From Demequina sp. B12 (GTDB lineage: Bacteria; Actinomycetota; Actinomycetes; Actinomycetales; Demequinaceae), in the NCBI RefSeq assembly GCF_028823635.1, contig NZ_JAPEHU010000003.1, positions 310,001-374,000 of the forward strand: a stretch of 64,000 nt of DNA, written 5' to 3'. Every line of letters begins with the position of its first letter. The stretch's first letter is position 1. Shown in pieces: positions 49,414 to 58,139 of the stretch. The position numbers and the translations under genes were made by a program. The notes under the pieces are model-generated. The model was not told the origin of the DNA. It did no database searches and saw only the letters and a list, made by a program, of their open reading frames with translations.

Positions 49414-50321
49414 ACGCGCGTGTACCTCTTCAAAGTCAGGAGCGATGCCACGAGCGCCAACGCCACCGCAGCCACAATGAGCCACGGCGCGACAGACCAC
49501 ACGTCGTCACGTCCGATGTAGTCGACCCACGCCACGGAGCCGGTCAGCCATCCCTCCACGAAGTAGCGGACCGCGAGCCACAGGCCCACAATCGCCATGA
49601 GCGCACCACCGGTAGCGGCCGCAGCTCCTTCGAGCATGAATGGCGCCTGAATCAGCGATCGTGAGGCGCCCACCATGCGCATGATGTTGGTTTCGCGGCG
49701 GCGACTCAAGGCGCTCAGGCGGATCGTCGTCGTGATGAGCAAAACTGCCGTCAGCATCATGATGCCGGCCAGTGCGGCCGCAAGGATGGTGGCGGAGTTC
49801 AGCAAGGAGAACAAGTCGTCAAAGACTTCCCGCTGGTCGTAGACGGACTGCACGCCCGGTAGGCCTGCGGTCGCGTCCGCAACAACCTGGAACTCTTCTG
49901 GATCGTGCAACTTGACGCGCAGCACGGGAGCGAGCTCCTCAGGCGTCAACTGCGCATAGACACCGGAGTCGTCGGCGGCGACGATGGACTCGTACACCTC
50001 TTCACGCGTCTCGACATAGACGGACTGCACCAGATCCGCCACGTTGCCCTCTTCGAGCACCGCGACAATCTCGTCCTGCTGGGCAGTGGTGACGGCACCT
50101 TCCGCACAGTTGTCGTCCAGAGCACCCGGTGGGCAGAGGAAGATCGAAACCTCGACTTGCCCGTACCAGGCTTCCTTCAACTGTTGGACCTGCATCTGGG
50201 TGAGTGCCGCGGCACCCACAAACGTCAGCGACACAAAGGTCACGAGCGCGACGGACAGCGCCATCGTGGAGTTGCGGCGAAGACCGTTCCAGACCTCGCC
50301 CATGATGAATCGCAGGCGCAT
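49410..50321 (-). CDS. ftsX: cell-division permease-like protein FtsX
   Basis: 303 residues, four spans with a large extracellular loop (about residues 45-170) between spans 1 and 2, which in this family regulates peptidoglycan hydrolases. RRRETNIMRMVGASRSLIQAPFMLEG is the FtsX signature. The ATG overlaps the ftsE stop (TGATG). The next gene, the M23 protein, overlaps it and is its probable target. Confidence 0.96.
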   Translation of the reverse strand: MRLRFIMGEVWNGLRRNSTMALSVALVTFVSLTFVGAAALTQMQVQQLKEAWYGQVEVSIFLCPPGALDDNCAEGAVTTAQQDEIVAVLEEGNVADLVQSVYVETREEVYESIVAADDSGVYAQLTPEELAPVLRVKLHDPEEFQVVADATAGLPGVQSVYDQREVFDDLFSLLNSATILAAALAGIMMLTAVLLITTTIRLSALSRRRETNIMRMVGASRSLIQAPFMLEGAAAATGGALMAIVGLWLAVRYFVEGWLTGSVAWVDYIGRDDVWSVAPWLIVAAVALALVASLLTLKRYTRV

Positions 50322-51013
50322 CAGACGGTCTCCAGTCCGTAGACGCCGCGATCTTGGTCACGCACCAGGTGTCCGCCCTTGAGTTCGATGACGCGCTTGC
50401 GCATCTGGTCCACGATCTCGTCGTCGTGGGTCGCCATCAGCACCGTGGTGCCAGTGCGGTTAATACGGTCCAGCAGACGCATGATGCCCACGGAGGTGCC
50501 CGGGTCCAGGTTTCCCGTGGGCTCATCGCACAGAAGAATCGGTGGATGGTTCACGAAGGCGCGCGCAATCGCGACGCGCTGCTGTTCACCACCTGACAGT
50601 TCGTGCGGTAGCCGGCGTTCCTTGCCTGCCAAGCCCACCAGTTCGAGCATCTCGGGCACCGTGGCCTTGACGTCGCGCTTGGACTTGCCGATCACTTCGA
50701 GTGCGAAGGCGACGTTTTGGTACACCGTCTTATTGGGCAGCAGGCGGAAGTCTTGGAACACGGCGCCGATCTCGCGGCGCAGTTGTGGCACGCGCCAGTT
50801 CGACAGCCTGTTGAGCTGGCGTCCCGCGACCCAGACGTCTCCGCTGGTGGCGCGTTCCTCACGCAGAATCAGTTTGAGGAACGTGGACTTGCCGGAACCT
50901 GAGGAGCCCACCAGGAACACAAAGTCGCCGCGCTCAATCTCTACGTCCACAGCATCCAGTGCCGGTCGGGCACCGCGGGTGTAGACCTTAGAGACATTGT
51001 CGAATCGGATCAT
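50321..51013 (-). CDS. ftsE: cell-division ATP-binding protein FtsE
   Basis: 230 residues. [19 protein letters not shown], Walker [10 protein letters not shown], the FtsE-specific [14 protein letters not shown] and [29 protein letters not shown], signature [15 protein letters not shown] and Walker [14 protein letters not shown]. It forms the FtsEX complex at the septum. A TTGACA hexamer upstream on the minus strand (51074-51069) may be its -35 element. Confidence 0.97.
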   Translation of the reverse strand: MIRFDNVSKVYTRGARPALDAVDVEIERGDFVFLVGSSGSGKSTFLKLILREERATSGDVWVAGRQLNRLSNWRVPQLRREIGAVFQDFRLLPNKTVYQNVAFALEVIGKSKRDVKATVPEMLELVGLAGKERRLPHELSGGEQQRVAIARAFVNHPPILLCDEPTGNLDPGTSVGIMRLLDRINRTGTTVLMATHDDEIVDQMRKRVIELKGGHLVRDQDRGVYGLETV

Positions 51014-51188
51014 GAGTCACTTCCGCGCGCGGGGTCGGTCACGCGCATACGCAAGCATCGTAAGAACGTGTCAACCATGCAGTCGGCAGGCGCGCCGGAG
51101 TCGGCAGTGTCACATTGGTCACATGCGTTGCCGCAGGCGGCGGGCCGATGCTCTGGCCAAGCCTTCGCCGGCGTGGCACGCTGGCACG

Positions 51189-51614
51189 ATGACAACCCAG
51201 GACCGCAACACTCCCGCCCCGGCCGTGCCTGCATTGGTGGAGGCCGCGCTCGCCGACTATCCGGACGCGACGCGGGACCGCGTGCTCCAACTGAGAGAAG
51301 TGTTGTGGGAAGTCGTCGCGGCAGAGCCCGCGATTGGTGTCGTAGAGGAGTCGTTGAAATGGGGTCAGCCGAGTTACCGTCCCGCTACCGCCGGCACGGG
51401 CACGACCGTACGCATTGATCGGGTCTCAGGAAGCGATGACGTCGCAGTGTTCACGCCCTGCAGCACCAGCCTGGTGGCGGAGTTTCGTGAGGCCCACGGC
51501 TCGATCGCTACCTATGACGGCAAACGTGGCGTGATTGTCCCTGCGGAAGGTGAGATCCCACTCCCGGCACTACGTGACCATATGCGGGAAGCGCTGCTGT
51601 ACTTCCAGCGCTAG
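51189..51614 (+). CDS. DUF1801 (YdhG-like) domain protein
   Basis: 141 residues from the ATG at 51189. [33 protein letters not shown] is the family core (an SRPBCC-like/YdhG fold of unknown function). The C-terminal half ends in [20 protein letters not shown] lies six bases before the ATG, a near match to the leaderless -10 pattern. Its stop overlaps the convergent prfB stop by 4 bp. Confidence 0.85.
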   Translation: MTTQDRNTPAPAVPALVEAALADYPDATRDRVLQLREVLWEVVAAEPAIGVVEESLKWGQPSYRPATAGTGTTVRIDRVSGSDDVAVFTPCSTSLVAEFREAHGSIATYDGKRGVIVPAEGEIPLPALRDHMREALLYFQR

Positions 51615-52723
51615 TCCTGCTCGCGCTCCTGCTGCTTGCGCCAACGAATGCCAGCATCGATGAAACCATCCAGTTCACCGTCGAAGACGATCGCGGGGTT
51701 ACCCACCTCGTAGCCGGTGCGTAGGTCCTTGACCAACTGCTGCCCGTAGAGGAAGTAGGAGCGCATTTGGTCGCCCCAACTGGCCGTGATGGTGCCCGCC
51801 AGTTCCTTCTTCACGGCGGCTTCTTCTTCCTTCTTCAACAGAAGCAGGCGGGTCTGAAGCACGCGCATGGCTGCGGCACGGTTCTGGATCTGGGACTTTT
51901 CGTCCTGCATCGACACCACAATGCCTGTGGGCAGGTGGGTGATGCGGACAGCGGAGTCGGTGGTGTTCACGGACTGACCGCCCGGACCAGAGGATCGGAA
52001 GACGTCGATGCGGATGTCGGTCTCGGGGACCTCCACCTCTTGCGCCTCTTCCATGATGGGGATGACTTCCACGGCGGCGAAGCTGGTCTGACGCTTGTCA
52101 GCGGATCCAAACGGGCTGATGCGAGCGAGCCGATGCGTGCCTGCCTCAACCGACAACGTTCCATAGGCATACGGCGCGTCCACCTCAAAGGTGGCCGACT
52201 TGATTCCCGCGCCCTCCGCATAGGAGGTGTCCATCACCTTGGTGGGATAGTCGTGACGTTCCGCCCAGCGCAGGTACATGCGCAGCAGCATTTCGGCAAA
52301 GTCGGTCGCGTCGTCGCCGCCAGCACCCGAGCGGATCGTGACGACCGCGCCACGCTCATCCCATTCGCCCGACATCAGGGTCCGCACTTCCATGGCAGAC
52401 AGGTCAGCCTTCAACTTGGCGAGGTCCGCGTCTGCTTCCGCTAGCGTCTCTTCGTCTTCCCCCTCAGTGCCTAATTCCACCAGCACTTCAAGGTCATCGA
52501 TACGGCTACGCATCGTGGTCAGCCGCTCGCGCTCAGCATTGGCACCAGACAACGCGCTCGTCACCTTCTGCGCGTTCTCCTGGTTGTCCCACAGGTCCGG
52601 GGCGGCAGCCTGCTCCTCGAGGTCCGCGATGCGTGCTGCGAGCGCTTCAGGGTCGCTCACTGCCTCGATCTGGGTGAAGGTTGCGCGCAGGGCGCTGAGT
52701 TCTGCAGGAAAGTCGGTGGCCAC
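51611..52723 (-). CDS. prfB: peptide chain release factor 2
   Basis: 370 residues from GTG at 52723. It recognises UGA/UAA stop codons and releases the peptide. The catalytic GGQ is in [24 protein letters not shown] and the anticodon-like region [14 protein letters not shown] includes the SPF tripeptide. The reading frame is continuous; the programmed +1 frameshift known from many bacteria is absent, as usual in actinobacteria. TAGACT lies eight bases before the GTG. A longer reading to 53047 would overlap the divergent ClC gene. Confidence 0.96.
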   Translation of the reverse strand: MATDFPAELSALRATFTQIEAVSDPEALAARIADLEEQAAAPDLWDNQENAQKVTSALSGANAERERLTTMRSRIDDLEVLVELGTEGEDEETLAEADADLAKLKADLSAMEVRTLMSGEWDERGAVVTIRSGAGGDDATDFAEMLLRMYLRWAERHDYPTKVMDTSYAEGAGIKSATFEVDAPYAYGTLSVEAGTHRLARISPFGSADKRQTSFAAVEVIPIMEEAQEVEVPETDIRIDVFRSSGPGGQSVNTTDSAVRITHLPTGIVVSMQDEKSQIQNRAAAMRVLQTRLLLLKKEEEAAVKKELAGTITASWGDQMRSYFLYGQQLVKDLRTGYEVGNPAIVFDGELDGFIDAGIRWRKQQEREQD

Positions 52724-52764
52724 GACGCACCAGTCTAGTCGGGCAGCCGTGAACACCCCACCCG

Positions 52765-52770
52765 TATGCT
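52765..52770 (+). promoter_or_regulatory. -10 box TATGCT, leaderless start of the ClC gene
   Basis: TATGCT, seven bases, ATG at 52778. It selects this ATG over in-frame ATGs at 52766 and 52772. Confidence 0.5.
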
Positions 52771-52777
52771 CATGGCC

Positions 52778-54091
52778 ATGACTGTGGATGCGACGGCACA
52801 CTCCCCGGCACAGACTTCCCGGGTTCGCATGCTTGCAAAAGTCACTCTTCCTGCGCTGGTCATTGGCGCGATGTGCGGAGTGCTGCTGTGGGCCATCGAT
52901 GAGGCTGCTGAAGGCGTCACGGTGGTGATGTGGGAGTGGCTTCCGGAGGTCACGGGAATCGACCCCGAGGCACGCTGGTGGCCCATCGTGGTGTTGGGCC
53001 TCGCCGGACTCGCCGTCGGCACCGTGATCCGCTACGTGCCGGGCCACGGTGGCTACGACTCCGCCACGACGGAACTGGTGGCCCCTCCCCTGCCCCTGAA
53101 GGCACTACCGGGCATCGCACTCGCCCTCATCATTAGCTTGGGCGCTGGCGTCTCCCTGGGCCCAGAAAGCCCCATCATCTCGATCGCGGTGGGACTATCC
53201 GTGTGGGGCGTGGCGCGCATCCTGCCCGAGGCGGGACATGGCCAGATACTGCTGGTGGCGGGCGCCGGCATGGTGGGAGCAATGTTCGGCTCCCCCGTCG
53301 CCGCCGCGCTACTACTCACGGAAATGGTCGCGGGCCTCAAGGGCGGCGGACTGTTGTGGGACAAGTTGTTCGCTCCCGTGGCCGCAGCGGCCAGCGGTGC
53401 ATTGGTCGCTCACTGGCTTGGCGTGGCGTTTACTCCGGGCGGCGACTCCGACTACACAGGACCGTCACTCATGGACCTCGCCGTGGGCATTCCGGTGGCG
53501 GTAGTCGCGGCCGTCGCTTCACTAGCCGGGGCGTGGCTCATGCCCAAGTTGTGGCACCTCCTGCGCCGGTACCCCAACCCCATTGTCTTCACCACCATCG
53601 GCGGCCTTGTGCTGGGAGTCTTGGGCAGCATCGGCGGCCACATCACATTGTTTAAGGGCGCAGCGGAGACGGGTGAGCTCATCGAGCGAGCCAGCGAGTT
53701 CTCCTTCTGGGCCCTGTTGGGCTTGGCGTTCATCAAGGTGGCGGCGCTGACGGTGTCCGCGGCTTCTGGGTTCCGCGGCGGACGGATCTTCCCCGCGGTG
53801 TTCATCGGTAGCGCGTTTGGCCTCGCCGGGCATGCTCTGGTGCCGGACTCATCGCTGTCGCTGGCGTTGGCCGCCGGCGCGATGGGGTCCATCCTGGCGG
53901 TGGGTCGAGACGGCTGGCTCGCCATCTTCATGGGCGTCGCACTCGTCGGAGACGTGACCGTCCTACCGATGATGTGCGTGATCGTCTTGCCAGTGTGGCT
54001 GTTCGTGACCTCCGGGCCGGAAATGCTGGTCCACGGCGCTACTGTTCCGCCCAAGGCCGGCCACGCGGCGCCACCGGAACCGCCTCAGTAG
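52778..54091 (+). CDS. ClC-family chloride channel/antiporter
   Basis: 437 residues with the ClC inverted-repeat fold. The selectivity region [13 protein letters not shown] holds the gating Glu, so a H+/anion exchanger is more likely than a passive channel. [13 protein letters not shown] and [18 protein letters not shown] are further conserved loops. The N-terminal loop [13 protein letters not shown] replaces the usual GSGIP. It may balance anions during acid or osmotic stress. It is divergent from prfB and convergent with adhE. Confidence 0.9.
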   Translation: MTVDATAHSPAQTSRVRMLAKVTLPALVIGAMCGVLLWAIDEAAEGVTVVMWEWLPEVTGIDPEARWWPIVVLGLAGLAVGTVIRYVPGHGGYDSATTELVAPPLPLKALPGIALALIISLGAGVSLGPESPIISIAVGLSVWGVARILPEAGHGQILLVAGAGMVGAMFGSPVAAALLLTEMVAGLKGGGLLWDKLFAPVAAAASGALVAHWLGVAFTPGGDSDYTGPSLMDLAVGIPVAVVAAVASLAGAWLMPKLWHLLRRYPNPIVFTTIGGLVLGVLGSIGGHITLFKGAAETGELIERASEFSFWALLGLAFIKVAALTVSAASGFRGGRIFPAVFIGSAFGLAGHALVPDSSLSLALAAGAMGSILAVGRDGWLAIFMGVALVGDVTVLPMMCVIVLPVWLFVTSGPEMLVHGATVPPKAGHAAPPEPPQ

Positions 54092-54146
54092 CAGCCGCAC
54101 CGGCATCGGCCGTCCAGAGCACACCACCTCTCCGCGGACATGCGAA

Positions 54147-54185
54147 ACGCCCCTGGTCTCGAGGGGTACTCGAGCCCAGGGGCGT
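54147..54185. terminator. bidirectional terminator between ClC and adhE
   Basis: ACGCCCCTGG (54147-54156) and CCAGGGGCGT (54176-54185), with an inner CTCGAG repeat in the loop, between two convergent stops. Confidence 0.75.
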
Positions 54186-54235
54186 GATTCCCGGCGATCC
54201 CCGGGTGAGGGGATGCCGTGGATAGTGCTCGCGGG

Positions 54236-56983
54236 TTACTTGCGTCCGCGGCCCTTCTTCGCAGGTGCCTTCTCAGCCTTGGCCTCGGCGGGAGCCTCAA
54301 CCTCGGCGGCGGCCTCGGCCGGAGCCGACTGGCGAGCAACGATGTCCTCGTAGCGGACGCCGTAGTACGCGGCCTGCATCATGATCTTCATGTCGGCGAG
54401 CATCGGCAAACGGGGGTTGGCCGGTGCGCACTGGTCTTCGTAGGCGTTGAGTGCCAGGGTGTCGAGCGAACCGATGAAGTCCTCTTCGGCGATGCCCACT
54501 TCCTGGAACGAACGCTGGATGCCGACCTTGTCGCGCAGCTCTTCCACAGCGGTGGCGTAGGCCTCGACAGCCTCGTCCGGCGTGGAGTGAGCCAGACCCA
54601 GCACCTTGGCGATCTCCTGGAACCGCTCGGGAGCCACGTAGGACTCCTGCTTGGGCCATGAGGTCGGCTTGGTGGGGATCTTGCCGTTGTAACGGATGAC
54701 GTGCGGCAGGTAGATGGCGTTGGTGCGGCCGTGTGCAACGTGGAAGGTGGAACCCGTCACGTGGCTCATGGCGTGGACCAGACCAAGGAACGCGTTACCG
54801 AATGCCATACCCGCCACGGTTGCGGCGTTGTGCATCTTCTCGCGGGCCTTCTCCTGTCCCGGTCCGCCCTTGACCGACTCTTCGATGTACTCGAAGACCA
54901 TGCGGATGGCCTGGAGAGCCATACCGTCGGTGAAGTCGTTGGCGTAGACCGACACGAACGCCTCGGTGGCGTGCGTCAGAGCGTCGAAGCCGGAGTCCGC
55001 AGCCACCACGGCGGGCAGCTTCGAGGTCAGAACCGGGTCAACGATCGCGACGGACGGCGTGAGCGCGTAGTCAGCCAGCGGGTACTTGCGGCCGGTGTCG
55101 GTGTCGGTGATGACCGCAAACGGCGTCACCTCTGCACCGGTTCCCGAGGTGGTCGGGATGCAGACCAGCTGTGCCAGTTCGCCCAGCTGGGGGAACGTGA
55201 AGGCACGCTTACGGACGTCGAAGAACTTCTCCTTCAGGTCGCTGAAGACCACGTCCGGGTGTTCGTACATGAGCCACATGACCTTCGCGGCGTCCATGGG
55301 CGAGCCACCACCGATGGCGATCAAGGTGTCCGGCTTGAAGGCACGCAGGACCTCGGCGCCAGCCTGGACCGTCTTGATCGACGGCTCGGGCTCAACGTTG
55401 TCGATGATCTGCACGGAGACCTTGTTGTTGCGGCGGTTCAGCACGTCCAGCACGCGGTCCACAATGCCGATGCGGGTCATGGTGGCGTCGGTGATGATGG
55501 TGACGCGCTCCACGTCCGGCATGGACTTGAGGTAGCGGATGGAGTTGGGCTCAAAGTAGGTCTTTGCAGGAACCTTGAACCACTGCATGTTGTTGTTCCT
55601 CCGGCCGATGCGCTTGACGTTGATCAGGTTCACTGCGGACACGTTGTTGGACACCGAGTTGTGGCCGTAGGAGCCGCAGCCCAGGGTCAGCGAGGGCAGG
55701 AAGGCGTTGTAGATGTCACCGATTCCACCCTGCGACGAAGGCGAGTTGCAGATGATGCGGACTGCCTTGACGCGGCTTCCGAACTCCTTGATGAGGTCCT
55801 GGTCGGTGGCGTGGATCGCTGCCGAGTGGCCCAGGCCGTGGAACTCGACCATGCGCTCTGCGTAGTCCAGGCCCTGTTCGGTGGACTCGGACTTCAGCAC
55901 TGCGAGGACGGGGCACAGCTTTTCGCGGGTCAGGGGCTCCGACTCACCGACGGTGGAGACCTCAGCCAGGATGATCGAGGTGTCGGCGGGGACAGAGAAC
56001 CCAGCCTGCTCGGCAATCCAGGTGGGGTGCTTACCCACAACGTTCGGGTTGAGCTTGGCGCCGGCGCAGTTTTCGCCGGAGGCGGTCACACCGAAGATGA
56101 ACTCTTCGAGCTTGGCCTTTTCTTCAGCGTTCACGCGGTAGGCGTGGAGCTTCTGGAACTCTGCGAGTGCCTCGTCGTAGATGGAAGCGTCGATGATCGC
56201 GGCCTGCTCCGACGCACACACCATGCCGTTGTCGAAGGCCTTCGAGATGATGATGTCGTTCACCGAACGCTTGAGGTTCGCAGACTCGTGAATGTAGGCG
56301 GGCACGTTTCCGGCACCGACACCCAGGGCGGGCTTACCGCAGGAGTAGGCCGCCTTCACCATGGCGTTTCCACCGGTGGCGAGGATCAGCGCAATGCCGT
56401 CGTGGTTCATCAGGGCGTTGGTGGCCTCGATGGAGGGGTGCTCGACCCACTGGATGCAGTTCTCGGGGGCGCCTGCCTTGATGGCGGCGTCACGGACGAC
56501 GCGAGCTGCGGCGACCGAGGACTCCTGGGCGCTGGGGTGGAACGCGAACACGATCGGGTTGCGGGTCTTCAGCGCGACGAGCGACTTGAAGATCGCGGTC
56601 GAGGTGGGGTTGGTCACCGGGGTGACTCCACACACGACACCGACGGGCTCTGCGATCTCGGTGATGCCGAGCAGTTCGTCTTCGTGGATGACGCCCACGG
56701 TCTTCATGGGGCCCATCGAGTGGGTGACGTGCTCGCAAGCGAAGATGTTCTTGACGGCCTTGTCCTCGAAGACACCGCGGCCCGTTTCGGCCACAGCCTG
56801 GAGGGCGAGGTCGCCGTGCTGGCTCAGAGCGGCAACGGATGCCTTCTTGACCAGCAGGTCAACGTCTTCCTGAGTGAAGGCGCTGTAGGCCTGCAGTGCA
56901 CGCTGGCCGTTCGCTACCAGACGGTCGATCTCTTCAGCAACCGACGGCTGGGCGGCCGTGGGACTGTCGACTGTGGCGGTCAT
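54236..56983 (-). CDS. adhE: bifunctional acetaldehyde-CoA/alcohol dehydrogenase AdhE
   Basis: 915 residues. The N-terminal half is CoA-acylating aldehyde dehydrogenase (catalytic Cys in GMVCASEQA; EDKAVKNIFACEHV). The C-terminal half is an iron-dependent alcohol dehydrogenase (GGGSPMDAAKVMW; iron ligands in FLGLVHAMSHVTG and HGRTNAIYLPHV). The two reduce acetyl-CoA to ethanol with 2 NADH. After VRYEDIVARQ an extra about 30-residue Ala/Glu/Lys-rich tail ends in KKGRGRK. Members assemble as spirosomes. AAGGGAG precedes the ATG. It is near pflAB and shares a candidate anaerobic regulatory site with it. Confidence 0.97.
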   Translation of the reverse strand: MTATVDSPTAAQPSVAEEIDRLVANGQRALQAYSAFTQEDVDLLVKKASVAALSQHGDLALQAVAETGRGVFEDKAVKNIFACEHVTHSMGPMKTVGVIHEDELLGITEIAEPVGVVCGVTPVTNPTSTAIFKSLVALKTRNPIVFAFHPSAQESSVAAARVVRDAAIKAGAPENCIQWVEHPSIEATNALMNHDGIALILATGGNAMVKAAYSCGKPALGVGAGNVPAYIHESANLKRSVNDIIISKAFDNGMVCASEQAAIIDASIYDEALAEFQKLHAYRVNAEEKAKLEEFIFGVTASGENCAGAKLNPNVVGKHPTWIAEQAGFSVPADTSIILAEVSTVGESEPLTREKLCPVLAVLKSESTEQGLDYAERMVEFHGLGHSAAIHATDQDLIKEFGSRVKAVRIICNSPSSQGGIGDIYNAFLPSLTLGCGSYGHNSVSNNVSAVNLINVKRIGRRNNNMQWFKVPAKTYFEPNSIRYLKSMPDVERVTIITDATMTRIGIVDRVLDVLNRRNNKVSVQIIDNVEPEPSIKTVQAGAEVLRAFKPDTLIAIGGGSPMDAAKVMWLMYEHPDVVFSDLKEKFFDVRKRAFTFPQLGELAQLVCIPTTSGTGAEVTPFAVITDTDTGRKYPLADYALTPSVAIVDPVLTSKLPAVVAADSGFDALTHATEAFVSVYANDFTDGMALQAIRMVFEYIEESVKGGPGQEKAREKMHNAATVAGMAFGNAFLGLVHAMSHVTGSTFHVAHGRTNAIYLPHVIRYNGKIPTKPTSWPKQESYVAPERFQEIAKVLGLAHSTPDEAVEAYATAVEELRDKVGIQRSFQEVGIAEEDFIGSLDTLALNAYEDQCAPANPRLPMLADMKIMMQAAYYGVRYEDIVARQSAPAEAAAEVEAPAEAKAEKAPAKKGRGRK

Positions 56984-57077
56984 GGTGTTTCTCCCTTGGG
57001 TCGCGGATCCCGGGTGGAATCCTGATACTTAGAATCTAGGGCTACCAGCGGGAGGATTCCTGAGGCGTAGGTCCCGC

Positions 57078-57091
57078 GGGACAAAGGTCCT
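57078..57091 (-). promoter_or_regulatory. candidate DosR/NarL-type site upstream of adhE
   Basis: AGGACCTTTGTCCC on the minus strand, i.e. a near-perfect GGGAC-N4-GTCC dyad, about 95 bp before the adhE ATG. It overlaps a perfect palindrome GTCCCGCGGGAC (57071-57082). A -10-like TAGATT lies between it and the gene. Confidence 0.6.
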
Positions 57092-57236
57092 GCCAGCGGT
57101 TTTGGGCGCAAGGGACGGGCCGATGCGCGCCGGGGGTCGTGGCTTGGGGGCCTCTGCTGAGGCCAGGCTCCAGCATGTGACGTCGTTGCGTCCGGTGTCG
57201 GGTCGTGCGCGACGCGCTGATACCGGCGTTGGGGCT

Positions 57237-58046
57237 TTAGAAGACCGTCAGGCCCCGCGCCTCGAACTGGCCGCGCACGCGCTCCACCAGCTCCTTGGAG
57301 GGCGGTTCTGTGCCCTCTAAGGCGTAGGTTTCGCCCAACTCATGCCACTTTTCGCGGCCCATTTGGTGGAACGGCAGCACCTCGACCCGCTCAAGCGAGG
57401 ACAGCGTGGCCGCATAGTCGGCGACCTTTTCGACGTTGTCGAAGTCGTCCGTCAGACCAGGCACGACCACGAAGCGCAACCAGATCGGGATATTGCGTTC
57501 CGCCAGCTTGCGGCCAAAAACGAGTGTGGGCTCGAGCAGGCGTCCGGTGACCTTCTTGTAGGTCTCAGGGTCGCCAGACTTGACGTCCAACAGCACCAGG
57601 TCGGTGTTGTCGAGCAGATCGTCGGAGGCACGCAGGCCCAGGAATCCTGAGGTGTCGAGTGTGGTGTGAATGCCTTCGGCCTTGCATTCCGCGAAGACTC
57701 GTTCGACGAACGAGGCTTGCAGCAGTGCTTCGCCACCGGAGAGGGTTACTCCCCCATCGGACGCTTGGAGAACTGGCTTGTAGCGGCGCACTCGCTTCAT
57801 CAGGTCGTCGACGTGGACGCGGGTGCCGCGGCGCATTTGCCAGGTGTCGGGGTTGTGGCAGTACAGGCAGCGAAGGGGGCAGCCTGCCAGGAAGAACGTG
57901 AGTCGAGTTCCGGGACCGTCGACGGCGGTGACCAACTCCCACGAGTGCACGGATCCCGTGTCGCCGCCCGCTTGCGCGGTACGGCGCAGATCGTCGTCTG
58001 CAGCCTCGAGTGGGGGCGTGTTGTGGAGGTCAATGGGGACGGACAT
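57237..58046 (-). CDS. pflA: pyruvate formate-lyase-activating enzyme
   Basis: 269 residues from the ATG at 58046 with AAGGAG upstream. Radical-SAM enzyme that puts the glycyl radical on PflB. CPLRCLYC holds the three [4Fe-4S] cysteines at 56, 60 and 63 (CxxxCxxC). SGGEALLQ and LDVKSGDPETYKKVTG are typical of PflA. The first about 30 residues are a non-conserved extension. It lies 94 bp downstream of pflB, after a strong hairpin. Confidence 0.96.
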   Translation of the reverse strand: MSVPIDLHNTPPLEAADDDLRRTAQAGGDTGSVHSWELVTAVDGPGTRLTFFLAGCPLRCLYCHNPDTWQMRRGTRVHVDDLMKRVRRYKPVLQASDGGVTLSGGEALLQASFVERVFAECKAEGIHTTLDTSGFLGLRASDDLLDNTDLVLLDVKSGDPETYKKVTGRLLEPTLVFGRKLAERNIPIWLRFVVVPGLTDDFDNVEKVADYAATLSSLERVEVLPFHQMGREKWHELGETYALEGTEPPSKELVERVRGQFEARGLTVF

Positions 58047-58094
58047 GACCTGTGCTCCTTGGGGTGGGAACGAGTGGGGCCTGTGGGCGGAAGC

Positions 58095-58133
58095 CGCGGC
58101 TCCTGTCACCGCACACCGGTGACAGGAGCCGCG
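58095..58133 (-). terminator. strong intercistronic hairpin between pflB and pflA
   Basis: Exact 17-bp arms (58095-58111 and 58117-58133) with a 5-nt loop, 7 bases past the pflB stop. No T run follows, so it may act as a partial terminator or as an mRNA 3' stabiliser that keeps PflB well above its catalytic activator PflA. Confidence 0.65.
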
Positions 58134-58139
58134 CTTCGC

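Noticed and set aside
51611-52723. Programmed frameshift in prfB
   Set aside because: The frame is continuous and no CTTTGAC-type slippery site is present near the start.
54701-57025. 774-codon plus-strand frame opposite adhE, and a 955-codon one opposite pflA/pflB (57666-60533)
   Set aside because: Both mirror well-supported enzymes with intact catalytic residues, and the translations show no domain.
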